Source: an uncultured Bacillaceae bacterium
GTDB lineage: Bacteria > Bacillota > Bacilli > Bacillales > Bacillaceae_L
Assembly: GCA_947497585.1 (NCBI GenBank)
Contig: CANMHG010000019.1
Span: 1 to 39,757, forward strand
Direction of reading: 5' to 3'
DNA length: 39,757 nucleotides
Shown here: positions 24,762 to 33,343 of the stretch, piece after piece
Layout: each line of letters starts with the position of its first letter
Numbering within the stretch: the stretch's first letter is position 1
The notes under the pieces: generated by a model
Databases searched by the model: none
Told to the model about the DNA's origin: nothing
What the model saw: the letters and a program-made list of their open reading frames with translations, nothing else
Program-made: the position numbers and the translations under genes

Positions 24762-24851
24762 AACTCTTTTTTATGTATATCTCCCTAGCACGGACATAGG
24801 TTTTAATAATAAGGCTATATCATAACATCCTACTCGAAGGGAGTTGTATGT

Positions 24852-25337
24852 ATGCAAGTTGTAAAAGAGTTCAGGGAGTTTGCAATGAAGGGAAGCGTCA
24901 TTGATATGGGGATCGGTGTTATTATCGGAACGGCATTTGGTAAAATTGTCGATTCTCTTGTAACAGACATTATCATGCCACCAATCGGTCTTCTATTAGG
25001 TAAAGTCGATTTCTCAAACCTTTATATCAACTTAACGAATACTCCTTACCGTTCTTTATCTGAGGCTAAGGAAATGGGTGCAGCAACAATTAATTATGGA
25101 ATGTTTCTAAACTCAATTCTACACTTTGGAATTGTAGCATTTGCGACATTTTTAACTATTCGGCAGATTAACAAAATTAGACGAACTCCAGGAGCTTCGA
25201 TTACTTCACAACAGTGTCGATACTGCTTTTCAACGATACACACAGATGCAACACGTTGCCCAAACTGTACGTCTACGCTGGTTGAAACTAAGCAGAAGAG
25301 CTATTCGAGTCCTAAAATCACGTTTAAAGCTAGTTAA
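24852..25337 (+). CDS. mscL: large-conductance mechanosensitive channel with zinc-ribbon-like tail
   Basis: Opens under membrane tension and releases solutes during osmotic downshock. The channel part (about 1-112) is typical MscL: FAMKGSVIDMGIGVIIGTAFGKIV with TM1, then IMPPIGLLLGKVDF, a periplasmic loop, then TM2 (about 86-105). The usual short C-terminal helix with an LLTEIRDLL-like end is missing. Instead residues 120-161 hold four cysteines as C122-x2-C125-x10-C136-x2-C139, a zinc-ribbon pattern, followed by a basic Ser-rich end. The total of 161 residues is longer than the usual 120-150. A GAAGGGAG site precedes the ATG. Confidence 0.93.
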   Translation: MQVVKEFREFAMKGSVIDMGIGVIIGTAFGKIVDSLVTDIIMPPIGLLLGKVDFSNLYINLTNTPYRSLSEAKEMGAATINYGMFLNSILHFGIVAFATFLTIRQINKIRRTPGASITSQQCRYCFSTIHTDATRCPNCTSTLVETKQKSYSSPKITFKAS

Positions 25338-25404
25338 TTTTATTATCAACGTCAAAAGGGGCATACTAACCTTAATTCCTAGCTGAATATGAGGTGTATA
25401 GATA

Positions 25405-26370
25405 ATGACCATAGTACGACTCGGATATGTTGCAATGAGTATGCATCTACAAAATGCTTCACCTTCGCAAACAATGACATTTGCACAGTTCCAAAAGCTT
25501 TCAAATCGAGAGGCAGCTGTTGAGAAGCTCGAAAGAATTGCTCGTTCAAATATTGGTAATTGTCTAAGATTGCTAAAACATAATGTAGCTCATGATATCC
25601 AATTTTTCCGTTTTAGTTCAAGGATTGTTCCTTTAGCAAATCATGAGGAAATTAAAGAATGGAATTATTTACGTTCTCTGCAAGAGCCCCTATTAAAGCT
25701 TGGAGAGTATATTAAGGAAAAACAAATTAGGATTGGTTTTCATCCTGACCACTTTGTGGTGCTTACAACTAGCAAGTCAGATATATTGAATCAGTCTATA
25801 AAAACGTTGAGCATGCATGAAGGATTACTAAGAGGCATGAAGATTGATCCTACCCATAGGTGTGTCATTCATGTTGGTGGTGCATATAAGGACAAGGAAA
25901 AGGCTCTTGAACAGTTTATTCATAACTGGGGATTTGTCCCACAGAAGATTCAGGACATGATTATCTTAGAAAATGATGATACAACTTTTTCCCTATATGA
26001 TACTCTCTATCTTTGTGAAAAACTTTCAATCCCACTCGTATTTGATTACCATCACCATCTTGCAAATCATGAAAGAAGTGAGTGGGAAGAAGACTGGCTG
26101 AGAGTAATTGAGACATGGAGTCAATCTCCACTACCACTTAAAGTCCATATATCAAGTCCAAGGAATGAGAAAGAATTCCGAGCTCATGCGGATTATATCG
26201 ACAGTCAGATGTTTATGGAGTTTCTGTCTAAGGTTAAAGGAAGTGTTCCTCAAATTGATTGTATGATTGAGGCGAAACAAAAAGATGATGCACTATTTAA
26301 GTTAATGGAGGATCTAAAAGTACAACCAAATATAGAAGTAATTGATGGAGCTAGCTTTAAAATTCTATAA
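25405..26370 (+). CDS. uvsE: UV damage endonuclease UvsE
   Basis: Nicks DNA 5' of UV photoproducts and some other lesions, starting a nucleotide-excision-independent repair route. The 321 residues form a TIM barrel of the UvdE family. The N-terminus IVRLGYVAMSMHLQNASPSQTMTF is characteristic. Metal-binding histidines and acids are seen in GFHPDHFVV, IHVGGAYKDKEKAL, ILENDD, FDYHHHL and the late MIEAKQKDDAL. It has a TGAGGTGTA ribosome binding site. In B. subtilis uvsE (ywjD) is elsewhere; it is often induced in the forespore, but I could not assign a sporulation promoter here. Confidence 0.93.
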   Translation: MTIVRLGYVAMSMHLQNASPSQTMTFAQFQKLSNREAAVEKLERIARSNIGNCLRLLKHNVAHDIQFFRFSSRIVPLANHEEIKEWNYLRSLQEPLLKLGEYIKEKQIRIGFHPDHFVVLTTSKSDILNQSIKTLSMHEGLLRGMKIDPTHRCVIHVGGAYKDKEKALEQFIHNWGFVPQKIQDMIILENDDTTFSLYDTLYLCEKLSIPLVFDYHHHLANHERSEWEEDWLRVIETWSQSPLPLKVHISSPRNEKEFRAHADYIDSQMFMEFLSKVKGSVPQIDCMIEAKQKDDALFKLMEDLKVQPNIEVIDGASFKIL

Positions 26371-26474
26371 GAAAGACCTTAATTTATCTTTTCGAATGAA
26401 AAAACAATGTTTATACTGAAAAAGGAAAACTTTTCTACATTTTTAATTTTGAAAAGAAGAAATGGGGTTTTACT

Positions 26475-26960
26475 ATGAGGGCTGCTCCTCAAAAAAGAAT
26501 TAATGAAAAAGCATTAAGGGTATGGAGAATTTCAGCAGCTATCTCCTCCATTTTCGGATGGCTTATCTTTGCCGGGGTTTTAACGTTAACACTTATCTTT
26601 GAATGGCCTATTTGGATAGTATGGACTCTTTTAGCATTAATAGTAATAGAATCTGTTGTATCAATTATAATTGTTCCTAAAATAAGGTGGAAACGTTGGC
26701 GATATGAAGTACTTGAGCATGAAGTCGACCTTCAATATGGGTTGTTTACTATCAATAGAAGGTTAATCCCAATGGTTCGTGTTCAACATGTTGATACTCA
26801 GCAAGGTCCGATACTAAGAAAATTCAAATTAGCTACTGTTACCATCTCAACAGCAGCAGGAACACATGAAATTCCCGCTCTTGACGAAGTGGAAGCCGAT
26901 GAGCTAAGGGACTTTATTTCAAAATTAGCGAGAGTGGTGGATGAAGATGATGTTATCTGA
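26475..26960 (+). CDS. ydbS: bacterial PH-domain membrane protein YdbS
   Basis: A 161-residue membrane protein with two helices (about 19-42 and 47-70) followed by a bacterial PH-like (bPH2) domain: VDLQYGLFTINRRLIPMVRVQHVDTQQGPILRKF. It forms a conserved pair with ydbT. Work on B. subtilis links the pair to resistance to some antimicrobial compounds, but the molecular role is unclear. The stop overlaps the start region of ydbT, so the two are translationally coupled. Confidence 0.9.
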   Translation: MRAAPQKRINEKALRVWRISAAISSIFGWLIFAGVLTLTLIFEWPIWIVWTLLALIVIESVVSIIIVPKIRWKRWRYEVLEHEVDLQYGLFTINRRLIPMVRVQHVDTQQGPILRKFKLATVTISTAAGTHEIPALDEVEADELRDFISKLARVVDEDDVI

Positions 26961-28395
26961 ACCCCGTCGTCTCCACCCAGTAGCGGGCATAGTTAACTTC
27001 TTAAAACAGTTAAAAGAGATGTTATTCCCGGTTGTCCTGTTTATCATTTTCGGAGGAAGAGGAGAAGATCCTTTTTGGCAACTACTTTATTTTGTTGGGA
27101 CTGGTCTATTAATTATAGGCTTATTGGTCATTGGAATTTTGCAGTGGTACCGCTACACTTATCGAATCGAAAGTGACGAGTTAAGAATTGAGTACGGTAT
27201 TTTCATTAGAAAGAAAAGATTTATTCCCCTTGAGCGGGTACAAAGTATTGATATTTCTGCTGGTATTATTCAACGAATGTTTGGACTTGTAAAACTTCAG
27301 GTTGAAACAGCAGGTGGTGGGAATACAGCGGAGGCAGTTTTAACGGCTATCACTGTTTCAGAGGCAGAGCAACTTAAGAACGAGCTCTCTAAAAAACCAA
27401 AGGATGATGAAATAGTAGACGAAGTTGTAAGAGAAAGTAACGAGATAACAAAAGGATATCAAATCTCTACAACAGAACTATTTATTGCGGCAGTAACCTC
27501 CGGGAGTATAGGAGTAGTGTTATCGGCAGTAGGAGCATTAGCTGTTCAAGCTGATGAATTAATTCCTTATGAAACCATCTTTCGTCAGTTTGAAGATTTT
27601 GTAAGAATAGGGGTCTTTTTTTACGTTATTCTCATTTTTATTGTAGTATTACTAGCGTGGCTAATAGGAACGGTTATTACGGTCTTGAAATATGGTAATT
27701 TTTCAGTCGCTAAACAGGGGGAAGATCTAATTATTACTAGGGGAATCCTTGAAAAGAGACAATTAACAATTCCCCTTAAACGAATTCAAGCGATTCGAAT
27801 ACAAGAAAGTTTAATTCGTCAGCCACTAGGTTATGCAACGGTATTTGTAGAAAGTGCTGGGGGTTCTGTAGATAAGAATGAAGGACACTCAACAATACTA
27901 TTTCCTTTAGTCAAAAAAGATAAAATTAATACACTTTTAAATAAACTAGTTCGTAATTATACACTTCCAGCAGATTTTAATAAGGCTCCCAAGAGGGCGA
28001 TAATTAGGTACCTTATTCGCTCCACGTTGCCTATACTAGTTATTATTGTACCAGCCATTATTTTCTTACCTGTATGGAGTTATTTGAGTCTCCTACTGTT
28101 ACCTTTAGCCATTTTGCTTGGTTATTGGCGTTATCAAGATGCTGGTTGGAAGTATGATGACTATCAACTTCAGCTACGATTTAGATTGTTTAGTAAAACG
28201 ACCGTTTTATTGAGGAGATCTAGGATTCAATCTGTTATGAAAAGACAATCACTATTTCAATCTCGACATAAATTAGGGTCCTTTGTTACTTCCGTTAAAT
28301 CAGCAATGGGTGGAAAGGATTTTAAAATTGTAGATTTTGAAGAAAATGATTGTGAAGATATGTTGAAATGGTACACAAAAAGAAGGAGTGAGTAG
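26950..28395 (+). CDS. ydbT: bacterial PH-domain membrane protein YdbT
   Basis: A membrane protein of about 481 residues with three PH-like (bPH2) segments between membrane pairs. The repeats share a pattern: IEYGIFIRKKRFIPLERVQSIDISAGIIQRMFG, then ITRGILEKRQLTIPLKRIQAIRIQESLIRQPLG, then LRFRLFSKTTVLLRRSRIQSVMKRQSLFQSR. It is the partner of ydbS, overlapping its end by 11 bases. Three in-frame ATGs (26941, 26947, 26950) are possible; I chose 26950, which leaves about 9 bases to the GGTGG site and gives the MLSEPRRLHP start. The start is uncertain by a few residues. Confidence 0.9.
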   Translation: MLSEPRRLHPVAGIVNFLKQLKEMLFPVVLFIIFGGRGEDPFWQLLYFVGTGLLIIGLLVIGILQWYRYTYRIESDELRIEYGIFIRKKRFIPLERVQSIDISAGIIQRMFGLVKLQVETAGGGNTAEAVLTAITVSEAEQLKNELSKKPKDDEIVDEVVRESNEITKGYQISTTELFIAAVTSGSIGVVLSAVGALAVQADELIPYETIFRQFEDFVRIGVFFYVILIFIVVLLAWLIGTVITVLKYGNFSVAKQGEDLIITRGILEKRQLTIPLKRIQAIRIQESLIRQPLGYATVFVESAGGSVDKNEGHSTILFPLVKKDKINTLLNKLVRNYTLPADFNKAPKRAIIRYLIRSTLPILVIIVPAIIFLPVWSYLSLLLLPLAILLGYWRYQDAGWKYDDYQLQLRFRLFSKTTVLLRRSRIQSVMKRQSLFQSRHKLGSFVTSVKSAMGGKDFKIVDFEENDCEDMLKWYTKRRSE

Positions 28396-28420
28396 TCTTA
28401 GACTATTCACTCCTTCTTTT
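28378..28420. terminator. bidirectional terminator between ydbT and the rhomboid gene
   Basis: A 17-bp stem (28381-28397 with 28401-28417, one G-T pair) with a TTA loop, A-rich before and T-rich after. It includes the ydbT stop codon and serves the two convergent genes. Confidence 0.92.
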
Positions 28421-28421
28421 T

Positions 28422-29138
28422 TTATCTAAACAAAAGACCAACTAATACTAGTAACACGATAATCCCCCATATAAAATGTTTCATCGAGAGTTTAGGTAAC
28501 CGGAAGGACATCGATTGTTTACTCCCAGTATGATGTGAGGTGTAGAAACCCTTCTTTCCTTGTAAAACGATAGGTCCAAGAGCAACCCCAGCGATTAGTC
28601 CAAATAAATGGGCAACAACATTAATATTTGAATTAATAAAAGTCATGATTAACCCAATAACTAGGATAGTAACGACAACCTGTGAGTTCGCTTGATCTAT
28701 TAAATCTTTTCTGAACATGACCATATAAACGAAGATACCGAATAGCCCAAAAATAGCCCCTGATGATCCCACGTGAAGATAATCTAATGGTTCAAGAAAA
28801 TAAGTGGCTATATTTGCAAGTACACCTGTACCAAAGTAGGTCAAGAGAAATCTGGGCTTTCCTAAAATTCGCTCTAATGCAGGACCGAATAACACAAGTG
28901 AAAAGGAATTAAACAGCATATGACTAAAGTTGCCGTGCATGAAGATTGGGGTTAAGAGGCGCCAATATTCACCTTCAGCTACTAAAAAGTTAAAACCGAC
29001 CATTTGCTCAAGTAGTGTAGTACTTCCTGGTATCGGTAAAGCTGTGATTAACCATAGAAGGATGTGAATACCTACTAAAGTTGATATAATTGGATAAAAT
29101 CGCAAAAACGTTTGAAAGTTTTCAGTTCTTGTAAACAT
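28422..29138 (-). CDS. rhomboid-family intramembrane serine protease (YdcA-like)
   Basis: A 238-residue polytopic membrane protease. Motifs: HGNFSHMLFN at 69-77, catalytic serine S126 in GSSGAIFG, and catalytic histidine H177 in AHLFG. About six membrane helices are present, plus a seventh at the C-terminus. The open frame extends to 29183, but the ATG at 29138 has an AAAGGAGCG site at good distance, so the shorter start is preferred. The position between ydbT and acpS and the reverse orientation match B. subtilis ydcA as I remember it. Substrate unknown. Confidence 0.92.
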   Translation of the reverse strand: MFTRTENFQTFLRFYPIISTLVGIHILLWLITALPIPGSTTLLEQMVGFNFLVAEGEYWRLLTPIFMHGNFSHMLFNSFSLVLFGPALERILGKPRFLLTYFGTGVLANIATYFLEPLDYLHVGSSGAIFGLFGIFVYMVMFRKDLIDQANSQVVVTILVIGLIMTFINSNINVVAHLFGLIAGVALGPIVLQGKKGFYTSHHTGSKQSMSFRLPKLSMKHFIWGIIVLLVLVGLLFR

Positions 29139-29243
29139 AATAACGCTCCTTTTTTTATTAATTAATATGGTAACACAGAACACATATTTAGTAAGTAGAT
29201 GTTTTTTGCTTAGAGTTTCAAGTCATATCTAAATTGAAGAGTG

Positions 29244-29372
29244 GATTGGAGCGGAAGGCACTTGACTCCTGCGGGATGTGAGGGAAGTTCGAGACCCCAC
29301 AGGCGCAAGCGCCGAGGAGGCTCGAATCCCTCCCCGCGGAAAGCAAGTGCCTGCAGCGGAAAGGAACGGACT
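29244..29372. repeat. Bacillaceae-type GC-rich intergenic repeat
   Basis: A GC-rich block of about 130 bases in an AT-rich gap. Arms GGCACTTG (29257-29264) and CAAGTGCC (29344-29351) pair at the ends, CCTGCGGG partly pairs with CCCCGCGG inside them, and GGCG-CAAG-CGCC forms a central hairpin. The phrases ACTCCTGCGGG, GAGACCCCACAGGCGCAAGC and GCCGAGGAGGCTCG are ones I recall as recurring intergenic repeats in Bacillaceae. Copy number cannot be checked from this window. It sits between the divergent rhomboid and acpS genes. Confidence 0.75.
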
Positions 29373-29410
29373 GTGTGAATATCGCAACAATATTTACTTC
29401 AATTTAAAAC

Positions 29411-29439
29411 TTTACGAAAAAACCTTGTACTAATACTAT
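29411..29439 (+). promoter_or_regulatory. candidate promoter of acpS
   Basis: TTTACG, a 17-base spacer, then TACTAT, about 40 bases before the acpS start. Placed just outside the GC-rich repeat. Confidence 0.45.
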
Positions 29440-29477
29440 GATAAGAAAAAAGATAATAGAAGAGAGGAACTGTATTC

Positions 29478-29843
29478 GTGATAAAGGGAATAGGGATAGA
29501 TATTTGTGAACTAAAAAGAATTGAGAGTATTTTAAGAAAGCAGCCTAAGTTTGTTAACAGAATCTTAACTGACCAGGAAAAGGAATACTTTGAAGAGCTA
29601 ACTGAGAAAAGACAAGTGGAATTTTTAGCGGGTCGATTTGCCGCAAAGGAAGCTTTTTCAAAAGCAAAAGGAACTGGAATTGGTTCAGATTTAAGTTTTT
29701 TAGATATTGAAATACATAAAGATAATAAAGGTAAACCCTTTATACATAAGCCTCATATCAAGGGAGAAGTAGCTCATCTTTCAATTTCACATAGTAAAAA
29801 TTATGCTGTTGCTCAAGTAATTATTGAAAGCTCGTCAAGCTAG
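29478..29843 (+). CDS. acpS: holo-[acyl-carrier-protein] synthase
   Basis: Transfers 4'-phosphopantetheine from CoA to the serine of acyl carrier protein, activating fatty-acid synthesis. Length is 121 residues, typical of AcpS. Metal-binding D8 lies in GIGIDICEL and E58 in FAAKEAFSKAKGTGIG, with the closing SISHSKNYAVAQVI. The start is a GTG after a GAGAGGAA site. The order acpS-ydcC-alr is the same as in B. subtilis. Confidence 0.96.
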   Translation: MIKGIGIDICELKRIESILRKQPKFVNRILTDQEKEYFEELTEKRQVEFLAGRFAAKEAFSKAKGTGIGSDLSFLDIEIHKDNKGKPFIHKPHIKGEVAHLSISHSKNYAVAQVIIESSSS

Positions 29844-30092
29844 TCTGCATATTACCACACTTTGTCTCATATATTTCTAATGTGCAGGAGAGACAAGGTG
29901 TTAGGGGAGGTTAAAAGGTAGTCAAAAGCCAAACTGAGATAGAAAAAAGAGTAAATTAGCTTCACTTTTTTATAAAATTTTAATCTTTTATAAAAAATCT
30001 TTTTTCTGCGACAAGGCTTTTTCTTATCTTTTTATCAACCATTTCATCTTTCCTCTATATTATCGTCGATATGAGGCAAAGGGGTTGAAGAA
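29844..30092 (+). other. acpS-ydcC gap
   Basis: AT-rich, with no gene seen. A hairpin at about 29854-29900 (CACTTTGTCTC with GAGACAAGGTG) lacks a T-tail and may protect the acpS mRNA end. A SigE promoter is expected for ydcC from B. subtilis knowledge, but I could not place one with confidence. Confidence 0.4.
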
Positions 30093-31100
30093 ATGAAGAA
30101 AAAATGGTTAGGTTTATTATTTGGGCTTATCGTAGTATTTGCTCTTGCTGGTTGTGGGGAAAAATCACAAGAGGATGTGGTTGGTGCACTGAATGAAAAG
30201 GTAGGAAAGCTATCTGGGTATAAGGCAGATGCCAAAATGACACTTCAAACAGGAAGTGAGCCACAGGAATATGATGTGCAAATTTGGTATAAACAACCTC
30301 ACTATTACCGTGTTAATCTAAAAAATGCCCAAAAAGAACAAAGTCAAATGATTTTAAGAAACGATGAAGGTGTATTTGTTTTAACTCCAGCATTAAACAA
30401 AAGCTTCCGTTTCCAAAGTGATTGGCCTAAAAACAGCAGTCAAGCATACCTTTATGAGTCACTTGTAAAAGATATCTTGGATGATCCAGATGCTAAGTTT
30501 ACAGCAACAAAAGAGCATTATGTATTTGAAACAAAAACAAACTACAAAAACAATAAGATGTTACCTAAGCAAGAAATTACACTAAATAAAAAGGATTTAG
30601 CTCCAATTATGGTTAAGGTAATGGACCCTGACCAAAATGCACTACTAACAGTAGAGTTTTCGAATGTAGAATTTGATGCAAGCTTTGATGGTGATGCATT
30701 TGATATGGAGAAAAATATGACGGGTGCTCAGCTTGAAGTCCCAGTTATGGCTGGTGTAAGCGAATCTCCACTTGCAGTTATGTACCCTGAAGTAATGCCG
30801 GGTGCTGAATTAGTAGAAGAAAAAGAAGTGAAGACTGAAAATGGTACTCGTGTAGTTATGACATTTGCAGGAGATAAATCGTTCACTTTAATTCAAGAAA
30901 GATCACAGGTTTCTCCAGCTGGAACGACAACTTCAATGAGTGGCGAGCCAGTTGACCTTGGATTCACAGTAGGTGCTCTAACAGAAAATTCAATTTCATG
31001 GACACTCCAAGGCGTTGACTTTATGTTAGCATCAGAAGATTTGACACAAGAAGAAATGATTTCAGTTGCACGATCTGTTCAAGGTCAAGCAATCAAATAA
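30093..31100 (+). CDS. ydcC: LolA-like sporulation lipoprotein YdcC
   Basis: A 335-residue lipoprotein with lipobox L-A-G-C, cysteine 21. The mature part reads as a LolA/LppX-like fold that binds lipid-like ligands: ALNEKVGKLSGYKADAKMTLQTG, then YDVQIWYKQPHYYRVNL, DEGVFVLTPALNKSFRFQSDWP. A second domain follows from about residue 215. The B. subtilis orthologue lies at the same place and is made in the mother cell during sporulation under SigE; the exact task is not settled. GGGGTTGAAG before the ATG is a moderate ribosome binding site. A terminator follows. Confidence 0.9.
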   Translation: MKKKWLGLLFGLIVVFALAGCGEKSQEDVVGALNEKVGKLSGYKADAKMTLQTGSEPQEYDVQIWYKQPHYYRVNLKNAQKEQSQMILRNDEGVFVLTPALNKSFRFQSDWPKNSSQAYLYESLVKDILDDPDAKFTATKEHYVFETKTNYKNNKMLPKQEITLNKKDLAPIMVKVMDPDQNALLTVEFSNVEFDASFDGDAFDMEKNMTGAQLEVPVMAGVSESPLAVMYPEVMPGAELVEEKEVKTENGTRVVMTFAGDKSFTLIQERSQVSPAGTTTSMSGEPVDLGFTVGALTENSISWTLQGVDFMLASEDLTQEEMISVARSVQGQAIK

Positions 31101-31111
31101 TCAAAACTTGT

Positions 31112-31144
31112 AAACAGGCTCCTTTGCTGAGCCTGTTTCCTTTT
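31112..31144 (+). terminator. terminator after ydcC
   Basis: AAACAGGCTC pairs with GAGCCTGTTT (31112-31121 with 31129-31138), followed by CCTTTT. Confidence 0.85.
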
Positions 31145-31195
31145 CGTACTTATAAAATAATCCTCCATCAAACCATAATTCGATAAAGCGCCCTA

Positions 31196-31224
31196 TTGAC
31201 AACACTTTTGAAACAATCAATAAT
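31196..31224 (+). promoter_or_regulatory. SigA promoter of alr
   Basis: TTGACA, a 17-base spacer, then AATAAT, about 60 bases before the alr start. It lies inside the upstream extension of the alr open frame, which supports the shorter coding start. Confidence 0.7.
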
Positions 31225-31285
31225 CTATCTTATAATTAGAACCTCACTCTTAGGGAATACCAAACTAATCAAGGAAGTGTGTTTC

Positions 31286-32455
31286 ATGGAAATTTCGTCT
31301 TCTTTTTATCGAGATTCATGGGTTGAAATTGATCTCGATTGCATTTATAAAAATGTGCGTTCAATGAAACATTTTTTACCGGAAACATCTGGTGTTATGG
31401 CAGTAGTAAAAGCTAATGCCTATGGTCACGGAGATGCAATGGTTGCCAATGTTGCGCTTGAAGCGGGAGCAACCTATTTGGCTGTTGCCTTTTTAGACGA
31501 AGCCCTTTCTTTACGACAACAAAATATCCAAGCTCCTATATTAGTTCTAGGTGCTGTAAGGCCTGAGGATCTTAAAATAGCTGCTGAAAACAATATTACA
31601 TTAACTGTTTTTCAAGCAGATTGGCTGAAGGAAGCGAGAGAGAGAAGTTCTTTCAAAGAGCCCGTTTCATTTCATTTGAAATTTGATACGGGTATGGGAC
31701 GTTTAGGGATTAAAGATCAGACAGAGGTTAATGAGCTTCTGCATATGATTGAGGAAGATGATCGGCTTACTCTTGAAGGTGCATACACACACTTTGCTAC
31801 GGCTGATGAGCTAAATACTACCTACTTTAACCACCAATATGAACGTTTTATGGAAATGGTTGATTGGTTACCTGTACGTCCAAAGATCATTCACTGTGGA
31901 AATAGTGCAACAGGCTTTCGCTTTCCAGAAAAGGTGTTTAATTATGTAAGATTTGGAATCGGTATGTACGGCTTAACACCATCTCTCGAGATAAAAAATG
32001 ACATTCCCTTTCAACTACACGAGGCTTTTTCTTTACAGAGTCGTTTAGTTCATGTGAAAAAAATTAAAAAAGGTGAAAATATTAGTTACGGAGCAACTTA
32101 TACTGCAACTACTGATGAGTGGGTAGGGACGGTCCCGATAGGTTATGCTGATGGTTGGTCCCGGAAGCTCCAAGACTCTGAAGTGTTAGTGGGAGGAATT
32201 AGGTGTCCAATTATTGGTCGGGTTTGTATGGATCAATTTATGGTAAGGTTACCTTATGAGTTTGCACGAGGAGAAAAAGTCACTCTAATTGGTGTACAAG
32301 GAGATAACAATATTGGAATCGATGAGGTAGCAAAAAACCTAGATACAATCAATTATGAAGTGCCATGTTTGATAAGTTATCGAGTACCTCGTATTTTTTT
32401 CAAAAATAAGAGTATAATTGAAGTTAGAAATCCTGTTTTAGTAAATCATTATTAG
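31286..32455 (+). CDS. alr: alanine racemase
   Basis: PLP enzyme that makes D-alanine for Ddl and cell-wall synthesis. Numbered from the ATG at 31286 it has 389 residues. The PLP lysine is K42 in VVKANAYGHG and the catalytic tyrosine is Y268 in ISYGATY. CGNSATGF and RFGIGMYGL are also present. The open frame runs upstream to 31196, but the ATG at 31286 follows an AAGGAAG site and the promoter lies in the extension. It sits directly before ndoAI-ndoA, as in B. subtilis. Confidence 0.96.
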   Translation: MEISSSFYRDSWVEIDLDCIYKNVRSMKHFLPETSGVMAVVKANAYGHGDAMVANVALEAGATYLAVAFLDEALSLRQQNIQAPILVLGAVRPEDLKIAAENNITLTVFQADWLKEARERSSFKEPVSFHLKFDTGMGRLGIKDQTEVNELLHMIEEDDRLTLEGAYTHFATADELNTTYFNHQYERFMEMVDWLPVRPKIIHCGNSATGFRFPEKVFNYVRFGIGMYGLTPSLEIKNDIPFQLHEAFSLQSRLVHVKKIKKGENISYGATYTATTDEWVGTVPIGYADGWSRKLQDSEVLVGGIRCPIIGRVCMDQFMVRLPYEFARGEKVTLIGVQGDNNIGIDEVAKNLDTINYEVPCLISYRVPRIFFKNKSIIEVRNPVLVNHY

Positions 32456-32521
32456 TGTAATTTTCCATGCATAAGAACATGATTTATATGACGATAATAG
32501 AGAAGGAATTCTAATTGCACT

Positions 32522-32549
32522 TTGCATCTTTGAATATTAATGGTATTAT
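32522..32549 (+). promoter_or_regulatory. candidate promoter of ndoAI-ndoA
   Basis: TTGCAT, a 16-base spacer, then TATTAT, about 55 bases before ndoAI. Weak to moderate match. Confidence 0.45.
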
Positions 32550-32605
32550 TAAAAGTGGAATAGAATAGAATAATTGGTGTGTAGTTATGGTGGAGGTGTA
32601 TGTTT

Positions 32606-32887
32606 GTGTCTGAATCCAGCGCAACAACAGAAATTTTAATCCGTTTACCACAAGCATTAGTGAGTGAACTAGACGGGCTAGTAATTCAAGAAAACGGTAA
32701 CCGTAATGAACTAATCTATCAAGCGACAAAAATGTACCTTCGTGAAAGAAAGAAACGTCAAATTCGTGAATCAATGAGACGTGGGTACATGGAAATGGCA
32801 AAAATCAATCTAAACATCGCATCGGAAGCATTTTTAGCTGAATCCGAGGCAGACCACACCGTAGAACGCCTAGTTAGCGGGGGGTAA
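32606..32887 (+). CDS. ndoAI: antitoxin EndoAI (MazE-type)
   Basis: A 93-residue ribbon-helix-helix antitoxin that binds and blocks the EndoA toxin and probably represses the operon. The N-terminus TEILIRLPQALVSELDGLV is the RHH DNA-binding part. The C-terminal NIASEAFLAESEADHTVERLVSGG binds the toxin. The GTG at 32606 follows GGAGG by 9 bases and gives the family N-terminus (V/M)SESSA; the ATG at 32600 is too close to the same site. It is followed 4 bases later by the toxin gene. Confidence 0.95.
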   Translation: MSESSATTEILIRLPQALVSELDGLVIQENGNRNELIYQATKMYLRERKKRQIRESMRRGYMEMAKINLNIASEAFLAESEADHTVERLVSGG

Positions 32888-32891
32888 TCAC

Positions 32892-33242
32892 TTGATTGTT
32901 AAACGTGGCGACGTTTATTTTGCTGACCTTTCCCCTGTTGTTGGTTCGGAGCAAGGAGGCGTTCGTCCTGTGCTTGTCATCCAAAACGATATAGGGAATC
33001 GGTTTAGTCCCACAGTTATTGTCGCAGCCATTACAGCACAAATTCAAAAAGCAAAGCTACCAACTCATGTGGAAATTGATGCTGAACGTTATGGATTCGA
33101 GCGCGACTCTGTCATCCTATTAGAACAAGTACGTACAATTGATAAGCAGCGCTTAACTGATAAGATCACTCATCTAGATGATGAAATGATGGACAGAGTG
33201 GATGAAGCCTTACAGATCAGTTTAGGACTCATCGATTTTTAA
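32892..33242 (+). CDS. ndoA: mRNA interferase EndoA (MazF-type toxin)
   Basis: A 116-residue endoribonuclease that cuts single-stranded RNA at a short U-rich site (UACAU in B. subtilis). The sequence is almost the same as B. subtilis EndoA through MIVKRGDVYFADLSPVVGSEQGGVRPVLVIQND and on to ERDSVILLEQVRTIDKQRL. The start is TTG, after the GGGGGG stretch that ends the antitoxin gene. In B. subtilis it is a core chromosomal gene upstream of the sigB locus; here the methyltransferase gene stands between it and sigB. Confidence 0.97.
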   Translation: MIVKRGDVYFADLSPVVGSEQGGVRPVLVIQNDIGNRFSPTVIVAAITAQIQKAKLPTHVEIDAERYGFERDSVILLEQVRTIDKQRLTDKITHLDDEMMDRVDEALQISLGLIDF

Positions 33243-33260
33243 TATTTTTCTTTTAACAAT

Positions 33261-33291
33261 GAAGTTGCCTTTTGGGGTAGCTTCTTTTGTT
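33261..33291 (+). terminator. terminator after ndoA
   Basis: GAAGTTGCC (33261-33269) pairs with GGTAGCTTC (33276-33284) through 9 pairs including G-T, followed by a T-rich tail. It separates the toxin gene from the methyltransferase gene. Confidence 0.8.
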
Positions 33292-33343
33292 TTATATAAC
33301 GGTATAATTTAAACTGATAAAAACAGTGATGGAGGAGTGTTAT

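Noticed and set aside
24457..24763. Several overlapping open frames in the cshA tail and its terminator
   Set aside because: They arise from the repetitive Gly/Arg/Ser coding sequence and the GC-rich palindrome; none has a ribosome binding site or a plausible protein.
32606..33242. Toxin-antitoxin pair as a mobile or defence island
   Set aside because: The pair is nearly identical to the core chromosomal ndoAI-ndoA genes of B. subtilis and sits in the same alr-to-sigB setting; no mobile-element genes are near.
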